DNA of 64,000 nt, taken from positions 3,730,501-3,794,500 of the forward strand of contig NZ_CP035952.1 in assembly GCF_004214895.1 (NCBI RefSeq). Reading direction: 5' to 3'. Position 1 is the stretch's first letter. Each line of letters starts with the position of its first letter. Position numbers and translations under genes: made by a program. Below are positions 51,524 to 61,326 of the stretch, one piece after another. Under the pieces are notes generated by a model. It did not search any database, was not told where the DNA came from, and saw nothing but the letters and a program-made list of their open reading frames with translations. Origin of the DNA: Pseudomonas tructae (GTDB lineage: Bacteria > Pseudomonadota > Gammaproteobacteria > Pseudomonadales > Pseudomonadaceae).

Positions 51524-52945
51524 ATGACCCAGGCCAATGCCTCGCGCAGCAAGCCCCTGATCGAGCGCCGTTCGATCGACTACATTCCGGAAAATGAACG
51601 ACACGGACGCCTCTACAGCCAGTTCACCCTGTGGCTGGGTGCCAACCTGCAAATCACCGCCATCGTCACCGGGGCCCTGGCCGTGGTGCTCGGCGGCGAT
51701 GTGTTCTGGTCGCTGATCGGCCTGCTGCTGGGGCAACTGGTCGGTGGCGCGGTCATGGCCCTGCATGCCGCCCAAGGGCCCAAGCTGGGCCTGCCGCAGA
51801 TGATCTCCAGCCGGGTGCAGTTCGGGGTCTATGGCGCGGCCATCCCGATTGCCCTGGTGTGCCTGATGTACCTGGGCTTTACCGCCACCGGCACGGTGCT
51901 CTCGGGCCAGGCCATCGGCCAGTTGCTGAGCGTCAGCGACAGCACCGGGATTCTGATCTTCGCCGGCGTCATTGTCCTTGCCACGGTGTTCGGCTACCGC
52001 ATGATCCACTGGATCGGCCGGCTTGCCAGCGTGCTGGGGATTATCGCCTTCGTCTACCTGTTCAGCCGCATCATGGTCATCAGCGACATCGGCCAGCTTC
52101 TGGAAAACCGCCACTTCACCTGGGCCTCGTTCCTGCTGGCGGTGTCGTTGTCGGCGTCCTGGCAGATCTCGTTCGGCCCCTATGTAGCGGACTACTCGCG
52201 CTACCTGCCAAGCAATACCTCATCGTTCAAGACCTTCCTCGCCGCAGGCCTGGGCTCGGTGGTCGGCGCCCAGGCGTCGATGGTCCTCGGGGTGTTTGCC
52301 GCAGCGATTGCCAACGGCCAGTTTTCAGGCCGAGAAGTAGCCTATATCGTCGGCCTGGGCGGTACCGGTGCCACGGCCGCGCTGCTGTATTTCAGCATTG
52401 CCTTCGGCAAGGTGACCATCTCCACCCTCAACTCCTACGGTAGCTTCATGTGCATCGCCACCATCATCAGTGGCTTTCGCGGGCACATCGAAGTGACCCG
52501 GCGCCAGCGGCTGGTCTTCGTCCTCGCCATCGTCGGCGCCGCGACCCTGATCGCCCTGCTCGGCCAGCATTCGTTCCTGGCCGCGTTCAAGTCGTTCATC
52601 CTGTTCCTGCTGACCTTCTTCGTGCCCTGGAGCGCGGTCAACCTGGTGGATTACTACTTCATCACCAAGGAGCGCTACGACGTACCGGCCCTGGCCGACC
52701 CCAACGGCCGCTACGGGCGCTGGAACCTGCCCGGGATTCTGGTCTACACCTTTGGCGTACTGGTGCAGATGCCGTTCATTTCCACCAAACTCTACACCGG
52801 GCCCATGGTTGCTCACCTGGGCGGTGTCGATGTGTCGTGGATCATCGGCCTGGTGGTGCCTAGCGTGCTGTACTACTGCGTGGCGCGGCGCAAGGCAGCC
52901 GATGCGCCGGCGCACATGATCCTGCCGCACACCAGTCGTTCCTGA
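51524..52945 (+). CDS. NCS1 family cytosine/purine permease
   Basis: 473 residues with about twelve membrane segments. The family opening IDYIPENERHGRLYSQFTLWLGANLQITAIVTGALAVVLGGDVFWSL and SFGPYVADYSRYLPSNTSSFKTFLAAGLGSVVGA are typical of NCS1 transporters for cytosine, allantoin, hydantoin or related nucleobases. Substrate is unknown. A strong terminator follows. It is probably independent of the RND operon, though it shares its intergenic region. Confidence 0.88.
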   Translation: MTQANASRSKPLIERRSIDYIPENERHGRLYSQFTLWLGANLQITAIVTGALAVVLGGDVFWSLIGLLLGQLVGGAVMALHAAQGPKLGLPQMISSRVQFGVYGAAIPIALVCLMYLGFTATGTVLSGQAIGQLLSVSDSTGILIFAGVIVLATVFGYRMIHWIGRLASVLGIIAFVYLFSRIMVISDIGQLLENRHFTWASFLLAVSLSASWQISFGPYVADYSRYLPSNTSSFKTFLAAGLGSVVGAQASMVLGVFAAAIANGQFSGREVAYIVGLGGTGATAALLYFSIAFGKVTISTLNSYGSFMCIATIISGFRGHIEVTRRQRLVFVLAIVGAATLIALLGQHSFLAAFKSFILFLLTFFVPWSAVNLVDYYFITKERYDVPALADPNGRYGRWNLPGILVYTFGVLVQMPFISTKLYTGPMVAHLGGVDVSWIIGLVVPSVLYYCVARRKAADAPAHMILPHTSRS

Positions 52946-52953
52946 AACAAAAA

Positions 52954-52987
52954 GGCCGAGCCCTGTTGCCGGGGCTCGGCCTTTTTT
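52954..52987. terminator. Bidirectional rho-independent terminator
   Basis: Arms GGCCGAGCCC and GGGCTCGGCC around a TGTTGCCG loop, with AAAAA before and TTTTTT after. It ends the permease gene and the convergent molybdopterin-binding gene. Confidence 0.92.
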
Positions 52988-52998
52988 GCTCCTGCCTT

Positions 52999-53214
52999 TC
53001 ATAGCTTGGCGATCGACACCTCGGTGGATTTGACGAAGGCAATCACTTCGCTGCCGATCCGCAGTTCCAGCTCGTGTACCGAACGGGTGGTGATTACCGA
53101 GGTGACGATACCAGCCGAGGTCTGCACATCGATTTCCGACACCACCGGGCCTTCGATGATCTCCTTGACCGTGCCTTTGAACTGATTGCGTACGTTGATC
53201 GCCTTGATGGTCAT
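52999..53214 (-). CDS. Molybdopterin/molybdate-binding TOBE protein (Mop)
   Basis: 71 residues forming one TOBE domain: NVRNQFKGTVKEIIEGPVVSEIDVQTSAGIVTSVITTRSVHELELRIGSEVIAFVKSTEVSIAKL. This is the small Mop type that binds molybdate oxyanion as a multimer and stores or senses it. I chose the ATG at 53214, with GAGG upstream. It lies alone before an AT-rich gap. A link to the sulfur genes on its right is possible but not shown. Confidence 0.88.
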   Translation of the reverse strand: MTIKAINVRNQFKGTVKEIIEGPVVSEIDVQTSAGIVTSVITTRSVHELELRIGSEVIAFVKSTEVSIAKL

Positions 53215-53415
53215 GTTGTGCGTCCTCATCCTGTGGTGCACTGCCGCGCAGTGCTTGAGGTGCAGAGTGCGCCGGCTCGAATAAAATTAAAAAGAATAAA
53301 TATTTACGAATATAGAACAAAAAGAAATATACAGTCAGGCATATCGAAAGACCCATAAGTTATTTATTTTCAGTTTTTTAGATCATTTAGCATCGGTGCC
53401 ACCCTCATAGAGCAA
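53215..53415. promoter_or_regulatory. AT-rich divergent promoter region
   Basis: Long AT runs (AATAAAATTAAAAAGAATAA, then TTATTTATTTTCAGTTTTTT) separate the Mop gene and the SfnC-like gene. I see no clear -24/-12 sigma-54 site, although SfnR, next door, is a sigma-54 activator. Confidence 0.4.
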
Positions 53416-54603
53416 GTGAGCGCACCATTGCACAGCATCCCCTTGACCCCCTGGCAAATCGCGCGGGAACTGACCACCGAGTTTGCCCGCACGGCGGTCG
53501 AACGCGACCGTCAGGGCGGCACTCCCAAGGCCGAACGCGATGCCATCCGCAGCAGCGGCCTGCTGGCCTTGAGCATCCCTCGCGACTTTGGCGGGCTGGG
53601 CGGCAGTTGGGCGCAAACCTTTGAAGTGGTGCGCGAATTTGCCCGGGTCGACAGCTCGCTGGCCCACGTGTTCGGCTTTCATCACCTGATGCTCGCCACC
53701 GTGCGCCTGTTCGCCACCCCGGCGCAGTGGCAACCCTGGTTCGAACTGACCGCGCGCAAGCGCTGGTTCTGGGGCAATGCCCTCAACCCTCTGGACACTC
53801 GCACGGTGGTCAAGGACCGCGGCGGCTTTCGCGAGTTTTCCGGGAAGAAAAGCTTCTGCTCCGGCGCCAGCGATTCGCAAATGCTCATCGCCTCGGCGGT
53901 GGATGAGAGCGCCGGCGGCAAGCTGTTGATCGCCGCCATTCCCAGCGCCCGCAGCGGCATTACCCTGCATAACGACTGGCACAACATGGGCCAGCGCCAG
54001 ACCGACAGCGGCAGCGTCACCTTCGAGCGGGTACGGGTGGAGGAAAGCGACCTGCTGCTCGACCCCGGCCCCTTGAGCACGCCATTCGCCTGTCTGCGCC
54101 CGCTGATCGCCCAACTGCACTTCGCCAACATCTTCCTCGGCATTGCCGAAGGCGCCTTTGAAGAAGCCCGCCACTATGCCCAGCACGAGTCGCGGCCGTG
54201 GTTCAAGTCAGCGGCCCAACAGAGCAGCGCCGACCCCTACGTGCTCAACCATTTCGGCGACTTCTGGGTGCGCCTGCAGGGTGCGCGCCTGCTGGTCGAG
54301 CAGGCCGCCGTCGAGCTGGACCAGGCCTGGGCCAAAGGCGCAGCGCTGAGCGCCGAACAACGCGGGCGCCTGGCCGTGACCATCGCCACCGCCAAGGTCG
54401 CCGCCAGCCGCGATGGCCTGGAAATCTGCAGCAAGGTGTTTGAAGTCACCGGCGCCCGCGCCACCCAGGCCTCGGTGGGCCTGGACCGCCACTGGCGCAA
54501 TTTGCGTACCCAGAGCCTGCACGACCCGCTCGACTACAAGCTGCACGAACTCGGTGAATGGGCCCTGCGCGGGCAATTGCCGACCCCGACCTTCTACTCA
54601 TAG
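53416..54603 (+). CDS. SfnC/DszC-like flavoprotein monooxygenase (acyl-CoA dehydrogenase fold)
   Basis: 395 residues with a full acyl-CoA dehydrogenase fold: SLRDFGGLGGSWAQTFEV-type opening (IPRDFGGLGGSWAQTFEVVREFARVDSS), RETALFTHFG-like middle (KKSFCSGASDSQMLI), and C-terminal GARATQASVGLDRHWRNLRTQSLHDPLDYKLHELGEWALRG. That C-terminus is of the SfnC/DszC type. It is FMN- or FAD-dependent and would oxidise sulfones or sulfonates. GTG start. It is 10 bp upstream of sfnR. Confidence 0.82.
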   Translation: MSAPLHSIPLTPWQIARELTTEFARTAVERDRQGGTPKAERDAIRSSGLLALSIPRDFGGLGGSWAQTFEVVREFARVDSSLAHVFGFHHLMLATVRLFATPAQWQPWFELTARKRWFWGNALNPLDTRTVVKDRGGFREFSGKKSFCSGASDSQMLIASAVDESAGGKLLIAAIPSARSGITLHNDWHNMGQRQTDSGSVTFERVRVEESDLLLDPGPLSTPFACLRPLIAQLHFANIFLGIAEGAFEEARHYAQHESRPWFKSAAQQSSADPYVLNHFGDFWVRLQGARLLVEQAAVELDQAWAKGAALSAEQRGRLAVTIATAKVAASRDGLEICSKVFEVTGARATQASVGLDRHWRNLRTQSLHDPLDYKLHELGEWALRGQLPTPTFYS

Positions 54604-54613
54604 TGTGACCGCC

Positions 54614-55714
<1,101 letters not shown>

Positions 55715-55729
55715 TAAGCCAGGGATGGC

Positions 55730-55739
55730 CTCATCGCGG
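55730..55739 (+). repeat. Target-site duplication, left copy
   Basis: CTCATCGCGG, identical to 56316-56325, directly abuts the left terminal inverted repeat of the MITE-like element. Confidence 0.75.
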
Positions 55740-56315
55740 CATAGGTATCTACACATCTCTAGCGAGTCAGCCTATTGGCTCGTGATAGGCGTGCTTATCC
55801 AGTTGATGTGGCGACGCTGCCGGCCCCTTCCGCCCTTACGGCGGCTCACTTTTGTCTTGGCAAAAGTGAGCAAAACCGCTCGCTCAATCATCCGGCCCTG
55901 CGCTGCGCTCCGGGTTCCCTCCTTACGCACCGACTCCGGGGGCCGCGCCGAAGGGACATCCATGTCCCTCGGCACTTTGCGGCCCATCCATGGGCCTGCA
56001 CCCCCTCCATCGGTGCTCCACTCGGCCTCCTGAAATCGCGAAAAATCAAAAGCCAGATCAACAGCACAATTCGCTTCGCTCTTGCTGGCTGAGGTCGCAC
56101 ACCACATTTGTGTTCACACCGCGCTGTTGATCTTGATCTTGATCTTGATCTGCAGCGACTTCAGTAGGCCGAGTGGAGCACCGATGGAGGGGGTCAGTTC
56201 ACGTAAGGGCGGAAGGAGCCGGCAGCCTCGCCACATCAACTGGATCAGCACACATGCGCAGACCACCCCTGAGCCATCTTCATAGATCAGGATTAGAGAT
56301 GTGTAGATACCGATG
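55740..56315. mobile_element. MITE-like non-coding element, 576 bp
   Basis: Terminal inverted repeats of 22 bp (55740-55761 and 56294-56315; 18 exact bp are GGTATCTACACATCTCTA, plus CAT and one mismatch). Exact 10-bp target copies flank it. Inside are nested palindromes: 44-bp arms (from 55797 and its complement ending near 56252, two mismatches) and perfect 27-bp arms (56001-56027 and 56167-56193). The middle carries TTGATC four times (56127-56150). Open frames within are arginine/proline-rich and I reject them as genes. No transposase is present, so it was moved in trans. Confidence 0.8.
56001..56193. repeat. Inner 27-bp perfect inverted repeat of the MITE
   Basis: CCCCCTCCATCGGTGCTCCA with CTCGGCC, and its exact complement, enclose 139 bp that hold the TTGATC repeats and a GATCAACAGC / GCTGTTGATC pair. 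This would fold as a long cruciform or RNA hairpin. Confidence 0.8.
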
Positions 56316-56343
56316 CTCATCGCGGGACAAGCCCGCTCCCACC
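56316..56343. repeat. REP unit interrupted by the MITE (right target copy)
   Basis: CTCATCGCGG is the right 10-bp duplication and continues as a REP core (CGCGGGACAAGCCCGCTCC), one base different from the other REP copies. So the element entered an existing REP. Confidence 0.75.
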
Positions 56344-56358
56344 GAGAGGGCGTAGCTC

Positions 56359-57771
56359 CTACAGGTATGTCTGTGCGCCGGCATCTGGCGCCAGGCGCCG
56401 GAACACCAGCGCCGAGGCCATGCACGCCAGCGCACCCACGCCAATCACCAGGGCGATATCCGCCACCGCCACCTGCGACTCACCCTTGATGCTCATCAGC
56501 AGGCTGAGCAACGAAGCCGCCACCCCCACCGACAAACTCATGGTCAACTGCACCGTCGCCGCCGACAGGCTGCTGGCGCGGCTGTGCAGCTGCGCAGGCA
56601 CGTCGGCATAGGTCAGGCCGCCCATGGCGCTGAACTGCAACGAGCGGATCAGGCCACTGACGAACAGGATCAACACCACCAGCCAGTACGGCGTGTCGAG
56701 GTTGAAACTGGCGCAGGCGCCCAGGCTCAATCCGGTAAACAGCGCATTGCAACTGAGCGTGCGGCGAAAGCCGAAGCGGCGCAGGATACGCACCGCCAGC
56801 AGCTTGACCACAAAAGCGCCAACGCCACCGGTAAAGGTCAGTAACCCTGCATGCAAGGGGCTCAGGCCAAAGCACAGTTGAAACAGCAGGACCATCAGGA
56901 ACGGCTGCGCCGCCGTACCCAGGCGGAACAGGTTGCCGCCCCAGAAACTCAAGGCAAAGCTACGCACGCGCAAGGGCGCAAAGTCCAGCAGCGGCTGGGC
57001 GCAGCGGCGGGCATGGCGCACATACAGCACTGCCGCCAGCAACCCAAGCAGCAGCAACAGCAACACCCAACGTCGCGCCAGCAAACCATGGCCCAGCGCC
57101 TCGAAGCCGAACACCAGTGATGCCAAGGCCACACTGGCCAGCAGCAAGCCGCGCAGGTCCAGGCGTTGCTGGCTGTCGCCGGGATAATCGGGAATGTGCC
57201 GCAGCACCAGGTAAACCCCGAGTACGCCGATGGGCAGGTTGACCAGAAAGATCCATTGCCACGACAACAGCGTCACCAGCAACCCGCCCAGCGGCGGCCC
57301 GAGCATCGGCCCCAGCAGCGGCGGGATGGTCAGGTAGGACATGTTACGCAGCAGCTGCTCGCGCGGCGACCAGCGCAGCAGGATCATCAACCCCACCGGC
57401 ACCATCATCGCCCCCGCCGCACCCTGGCACAGGCGCGCCAGGCACAGCTGCAGCAAGGAGCCGGCCAGGGCGCAGGCCAGCGACGACAGAGTGAACAGCA
57501 CAATGGCCAGAACAAACAACCGCCGTGGCCCGTAGCGGTCCGCCGCCCAGCCGCTGACCGGCACCGCCAACGCCGCCGCGAGCATGTACAACGACACCAC
57601 CAGGTTCATGCGCACGCTCGGTGCGCCGAACTCCAAGGCCATCTGCGGCAAGGCGGTCATCACCACCGTGGCGTCGATCAGCTCCATCAACAGCGCGCAG
57701 CCGATGATCATCGGCACCCGCCGCGATTGGCGGATGCTGTCGCAGAGCTTAGGCGCCTGCAGGATACCCAA
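56359..57771 (-). CDS. MFS transporter (DHA2-like) of the organosulfur region
   Basis: 470 residues with about fourteen membrane segments. ALLMELIDATVVMTALPQMALEFGAPSVRMNLVVSLYMLAAALAVPVSGWAADRYGPRRLF carries motif A and the DHA2 opening. Start is TTG without a clear ribosome site; an ATG 20 codons in is the alternative. It begins 1 bp after the stop of the SfnB-like gene, so it is probably co-transcribed. Substrate unknown. Confidence 0.82.
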   Translation of the reverse strand: MGILQAPKLCDSIRQSRRVPMIIGCALLMELIDATVVMTALPQMALEFGAPSVRMNLVVSLYMLAAALAVPVSGWAADRYGPRRLFVLAIVLFTLSSLACALAGSLLQLCLARLCQGAAGAMMVPVGLMILLRWSPREQLLRNMSYLTIPPLLGPMLGPPLGGLLVTLLSWQWIFLVNLPIGVLGVYLVLRHIPDYPGDSQQRLDLRGLLLASVALASLVFGFEALGHGLLARRWVLLLLLLGLLAAVLYVRHARRCAQPLLDFAPLRVRSFALSFWGGNLFRLGTAAQPFLMVLLFQLCFGLSPLHAGLLTFTGGVGAFVVKLLAVRILRRFGFRRTLSCNALFTGLSLGACASFNLDTPYWLVVLILFVSGLIRSLQFSAMGGLTYADVPAQLHSRASSLSAATVQLTMSLSVGVAASLLSLLMSIKGESQVAVADIALVIGVGALACMASALVFRRLAPDAGAQTYL

Positions 57772-57772
57772 G

Positions 57773-58729
57773 TCAGAACAGCCCCGAGGTTGGCGGCGGT
57801 GTGCCGGTCAGTTGCCAGGCGCCCACCGCGGCGGCGGTGAAGGCGCGGGCGGCGATGTCACCGACGCTGAGCTGCACATAGGGGTCATCCACCGAGCGCG
57901 TGGCGCTGCTGTGCTTGATCGGCCGGGCATGCTCACGGGCAAACAGCGTGGCATCGTCCAGGGCATTGCGGGCGATGCCGGCCTGCACCGTGGCCAGGAA
58001 CAGCTGCAAGAACGGCGTGACGATGGTGCGCCTGCCCTCCTCCACCGTGCGGGTGCGGATCTCGTCGGCGTACACCACGACATCGTCCAGGCGCGTAGTG
58101 CCACTGGCAGTCAGGCGCTGGCCCATGGCGTCGAAATCATCGAGCAGTTCCAGGCCCTTGCGATCACGCGGCAGCACGAACGACACCGGCTGGTCGTGTT
58201 CATCCAGGGCCACGGCGCTGACCCAGTCGGCATAGAGGGAACCGGTGCTGTAGTACTTGCTGCCGCTGGCGCGATAGTGCTCGCCGTCACGCACGATGCG
58301 CGCACTGATCGCGCCATTGGCGCCGCCCACTTCCCAGCCGGCATTACCCAGCACCGCGCCTTGCAGGTAACGGGCGAACCAGCGCTGGCGCTCGGCCTCG
58401 GCGCCGTCGGCAGTGGAAGACAACAAGCCTTCGATAAAACCAAAGCCGGGGCGCAGCGCCTGGGCGACATTGGAGTCCACCGAGGCGATACGCAACAGCA
58501 GGCCGATCACATCGCTGACGCTGCCACCCGGGCCGCCATAGGCCTCGGGGATGCGGCAGGTGTAGAGCCCGGCCTGGGCAATCTGGCGCACGGCTTCATA
58601 GGGTAACTGGCGCTCGCGCTCGCGCTGCGCGGCGCCGGCGGCGATCAGTGGCAACAGGTTCTCGGTATTGCCCTTAAGGTCGTCAAGGTTGCGCCGTTCA
58701 GCGCGCGGTACTGCGGATAAACCAGGCAT
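57773..58729 (-). CDS. SfnB/DszC-like flavoprotein with apparent internal deletion
   Basis: 318 residues; family members have about 390-410. The N-terminal and middle parts look normal (GLYTCRIPEAYGGPGGSVSDVIGLLLRIASVDSNVAQ, GSKYYSTGSLYADWVSAVALD, RRTIVTPFLQLFLATVQAGIARNALDDATLFAREHARP). After SVGDIAARAFTA the sequence jumps to VGAWQLTGTPPPTSGLF, which resembles the usual last residues. The LFEVGGAS and DRHWRNART region, visible in the related gene at 63.8 kb, is missing. I infer an in-frame loss of about 80 residues of the C-terminal helical bundle, so it is probably inactive or altered. Confidence 0.75.
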   Translation of the reverse strand: MPGLSAVPRAERRNLDDLKGNTENLLPLIAAGAAQRERERQLPYEAVRQIAQAGLYTCRIPEAYGGPGGSVSDVIGLLLRIASVDSNVAQALRPGFGFIEGLLSSTADGAEAERQRWFARYLQGAVLGNAGWEVGGANGAISARIVRDGEHYRASGSKYYSTGSLYADWVSAVALDEHDQPVSFVLPRDRKGLELLDDFDAMGQRLTASGTTRLDDVVVYADEIRTRTVEEGRRTIVTPFLQLFLATVQAGIARNALDDATLFAREHARPIKHSSATRSVDDPYVQLSVGDIAARAFTAAAVGAWQLTGTPPPTSGLF

Positions 58730-58754
58730 GGGCTGTCCTTGTAGGGTCGGGCGA

Positions 58755-60416
58755 TCAGATCGCCAGGCGGAGAAATTCGAAACTGACCCGACGACCGCTT
58801 TCCAGCTGCGGAATGGCGTCGAGCAGGGCACGGGTATAGGGGTGTTGCGGGCGGTCGAAGACCTCGCGCACGGCGCCGCTTTCCACCGCCACGCCGTCTT
58901 TCATCACCAGCACCTGGTCACTGACATGGTTGATCACCCCCAGGTCGTGGGAGATGAACAGGCAGGCCAGGCCCAGGCGTTGCTTGAGGTCGTCGAGCAG
59001 CTCGAGGATTTGCGCTTGCACCGACACATCCAGCGCCGACACCGGCTCGTCGCACACCAGGATCTGCGGCTGTGCGGCCAGGGCGCGGGCAATGGCGATG
59101 CGTTGCCGCTGGCCACCCGACAGCTCGATCGGGCGCCGCTCCAGCAGTGCTTCATCCAGGCGCACCAGGTGCAGCAACTCGACCGCCTGCTGGCGCCACT
59201 GCGCGCGCGCATGCCCGGCCACCTCCAGCGCCTCGAACAGCACGCGCTGCACGGTGTAGCGTGGATCGAACGAGCTCAGCGGGTCCTGGAACACTACCTG
59301 GATACTGCGGCGCAGCTGGCGTTTGTCCTGGTCATTGAGCTGCAACCAGGGCCGGCCATTGATCTGGATCTCGCCGCTGTCGGGTGTTTCCAGGCCGAGG
59401 ATCATCCGCGTCAAGGTGGTCTTGCCCGAGCCCGACTCGCCGACGATCCCTAAGGTGCGGCCCTTGTGCAGCTGCAGCGAGACCTTGTCGACCACCGTGC
59501 GCAGCTTGCCGTCCGGGCCCTTGAAGGCCTTGCTCAGTTGCTGCACCTGCAACAGCGGTGCACTGCTTTCCATTACAGGTGTAGCAACCGCCGCCAGTGC
59601 CGGCGCCTGCGGGCGGCGAAAATGCACCGCCGCACCGGCCTTGAGCAGGTACTGGGTGTAAGGGTGCTGCGGGTCCTGCAGCACGGCCTCGACACTGCCC
59701 TGCTCGACGATCACGCCGTTGTGCATCACCGCCACGCGGTTGGCCAGACGCGAGACCACCGCCAGGTCATGGCTGACGATCAGCATCGCCGTGCTGTCGC
59801 CGCGCAGCGACTCGAGCAGGCTCAGCACCTGGGCCTGCACCGTGGCATCCAGCGCCGTGGTCGGCTCGTCGGCAATCAGCAGACGCGGGTTGCAGGCAAT
59901 CGCCGAGGCGATCAGGGCGCGCTGGCGCAAGCCACCGGAGAGCTGCCAGGGATACTGGCGGGCGCGTAGCTCAGGCTCCGGCACGCCGACCGCGCGCAGC
60001 AGTTCCAGCACACGTGCCTGGCGTTGCCCGGCGTCCAGTTCAGTGTGCAATTGCAGCGGCTCGGCAATCTCCTTGCCCACCGGCCGCAGCGGGTCGAGCG
60101 CGCCGAGGGCGTCCTGCATGACGAAACCGATCTGCGCGCCGCGCACCCGGCGCCAGGCGCGCTCGTCGAACTGGCGCAGGTCCTGCCCGGCAAAGGCCAG
60201 GCGGCTGGCCTGCACCTGCGCATGGGCACCGGTGAGCCCGGCCAGGGTGCGCGAGGTGACACTCTTGCCCGACCCGGACTCGCCCACCAGCGCCAGGCAT
60301 TCGCCCTGGCGCAGGCTGAAGCTGATGCCCTTGAGCACCGGCGCGGCCTGGCCGAAGCGCACCTGCAGGTCGCTGACCTCGATCAGCGGCGCGGGGTGTT
60401 GGATAACAGCGTTCAT
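58755..60416 (-). CDS. ABC transporter ATPase, two fused domains (DppD-DppF type)
   Basis: 553 residues with two complete nucleotide-binding domains: Walker A GESGSGKS and GESGSGKT, signatures LSGGLRQRALIASA and LSGGQRQRIAIARAL, Walker B LLIADEPTTALDA and ILVCDEPVSALDV. This double form serves peptide, nickel or glutathione-type importers. It overlaps the permease upstream by 4 bp. In this neighbourhood the substrate is likely a sulfur compound. Confidence 0.92.
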   Translation of the reverse strand: MNAVIQHPAPLIEVSDLQVRFGQAAPVLKGISFSLRQGECLALVGESGSGKSVTSRTLAGLTGAHAQVQASRLAFAGQDLRQFDERAWRRVRGAQIGFVMQDALGALDPLRPVGKEIAEPLQLHTELDAGQRQARVLELLRAVGVPEPELRARQYPWQLSGGLRQRALIASAIACNPRLLIADEPTTALDATVQAQVLSLLESLRGDSTAMLIVSHDLAVVSRLANRVAVMHNGVIVEQGSVEAVLQDPQHPYTQYLLKAGAAVHFRRPQAPALAAVATPVMESSAPLLQVQQLSKAFKGPDGKLRTVVDKVSLQLHKGRTLGIVGESGSGKTTLTRMILGLETPDSGEIQINGRPWLQLNDQDKRQLRRSIQVVFQDPLSSFDPRYTVQRVLFEALEVAGHARAQWRQQAVELLHLVRLDEALLERRPIELSGGQRQRIAIARALAAQPQILVCDEPVSALDVSVQAQILELLDDLKQRLGLACLFISHDLGVINHVSDQVLVMKDGVAVESGAVREVFDRPQHPYTRALLDAIPQLESGRRVSFEFLRLAI

Positions 60417-61303
60417 AGGCGTTTACCTTCGTTGCGGCGCAGCAGTTCGCGGCCGATGGCGGTGATCGAGACCACGGTGAGGGTGATCGCCAGCGCCGGC
60501 CAGGCCACCAGCCACCAGGCGTTGGCCAGGTAGTTGCGGCCCATAGCGAGCATGCCGCCCCACTCCGGCGCTGGCGGTGGTGCGCCAAAGCCCAGAAAGC
60601 TCAGGGCCGCGCCGGCGACGATGGTGCTGCCGATGCCGATGGTGGCGAGAATCAAAATCGGCTTGATCGCATTGGGCAGCACATGCCGCCAGATCACCTG
60701 GCGCCGTGCCAGGCCGAGGGTGGTGGCCGCCTCGACGTAGCCTGCGTTGCGCACCACCAGGGTTTGCGCGCGCACCAGGCGCGCATAGCGCGGCACGCTG
60801 GCAACGCCGACGGCGATGATGGTGTTGACGGCGCCCTGGCCGAAGAAGGTGATGATCACCAGCGCCAGCAGCAGGTCGGGAAACGCCAGCAGCACATCGA
60901 CCAGGCGCATCACTGCGCCGTCCAGCAGCCGTGGGCCGAGCCCGGCCGCCAGCCCCAGGACGGTGCCCAGCAGCAGCCCCACGGCGGTGGCGCTCAGGCC
61001 CAGCAGCAGCGATGGGCGTACCGCGTAGACCAGCCGTGCAAGGATGTCGCGGCCGTTCTCGTCAGTGCCCAGCCAATGCAGGCTGCTGGGCGCCTGGAAG
61101 GCCTGGCGGGCGCTGGCCTCGAGCGGGTCGGCAGACACCAGCCAGCCCGGTTGCAGCGCCGCCAGCAGCAAAAACACGACGAACAACGCCGCCAGCAGCA
61201 GCCCCGGACGCAAGGCCAGTTGCCGGCGGCTGGCAAAGCGCGCCTGGGCCTGGATCAGGCCACTGGCAGGCAGCACGGCGGTGGTTGAATTGATCGGCGC
61301 CAT
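60413..61303 (-). CDS. ABC transporter permease (DppC-like)
   Basis: 296 residues with a cytoplasmic N-terminal part, then about six membrane segments. HWLGTDENGRDILARLVYAVRPSLLLGLSATAVGLLLGTVLGLAAG is the DppC-type opening; the EAA loop is YVEAATTLGLARRQVIWRHVLPNAIKPIL. Normally a second permease (DppB) and a binding protein accompany it; neither is next to it, and they may lie beyond 64 kb. Confidence 0.9.
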   Translation of the reverse strand: MAPINSTTAVLPASGLIQAQARFASRRQLALRPGLLLAALFVVFLLLAALQPGWLVSADPLEASARQAFQAPSSLHWLGTDENGRDILARLVYAVRPSLLLGLSATAVGLLLGTVLGLAAGLGPRLLDGAVMRLVDVLLAFPDLLLALVIITFFGQGAVNTIIAVGVASVPRYARLVRAQTLVVRNAGYVEAATTLGLARRQVIWRHVLPNAIKPILILATIGIGSTIVAGAALSFLGFGAPPPAPEWGGMLAMGRNYLANAWWLVAWPALAITLTVVSITAIGRELLRRNEGKRL

Positions 61304-61326
61304 CGGGCACCTCCATGAACTGAACG

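Noticed and set aside
55725..56425. Open frames of 60-111 codons inside the MITE
   Set aside because: They read through the inverted repeats and give arginine/proline-rich peptides; the DNA-level structure explains them better.
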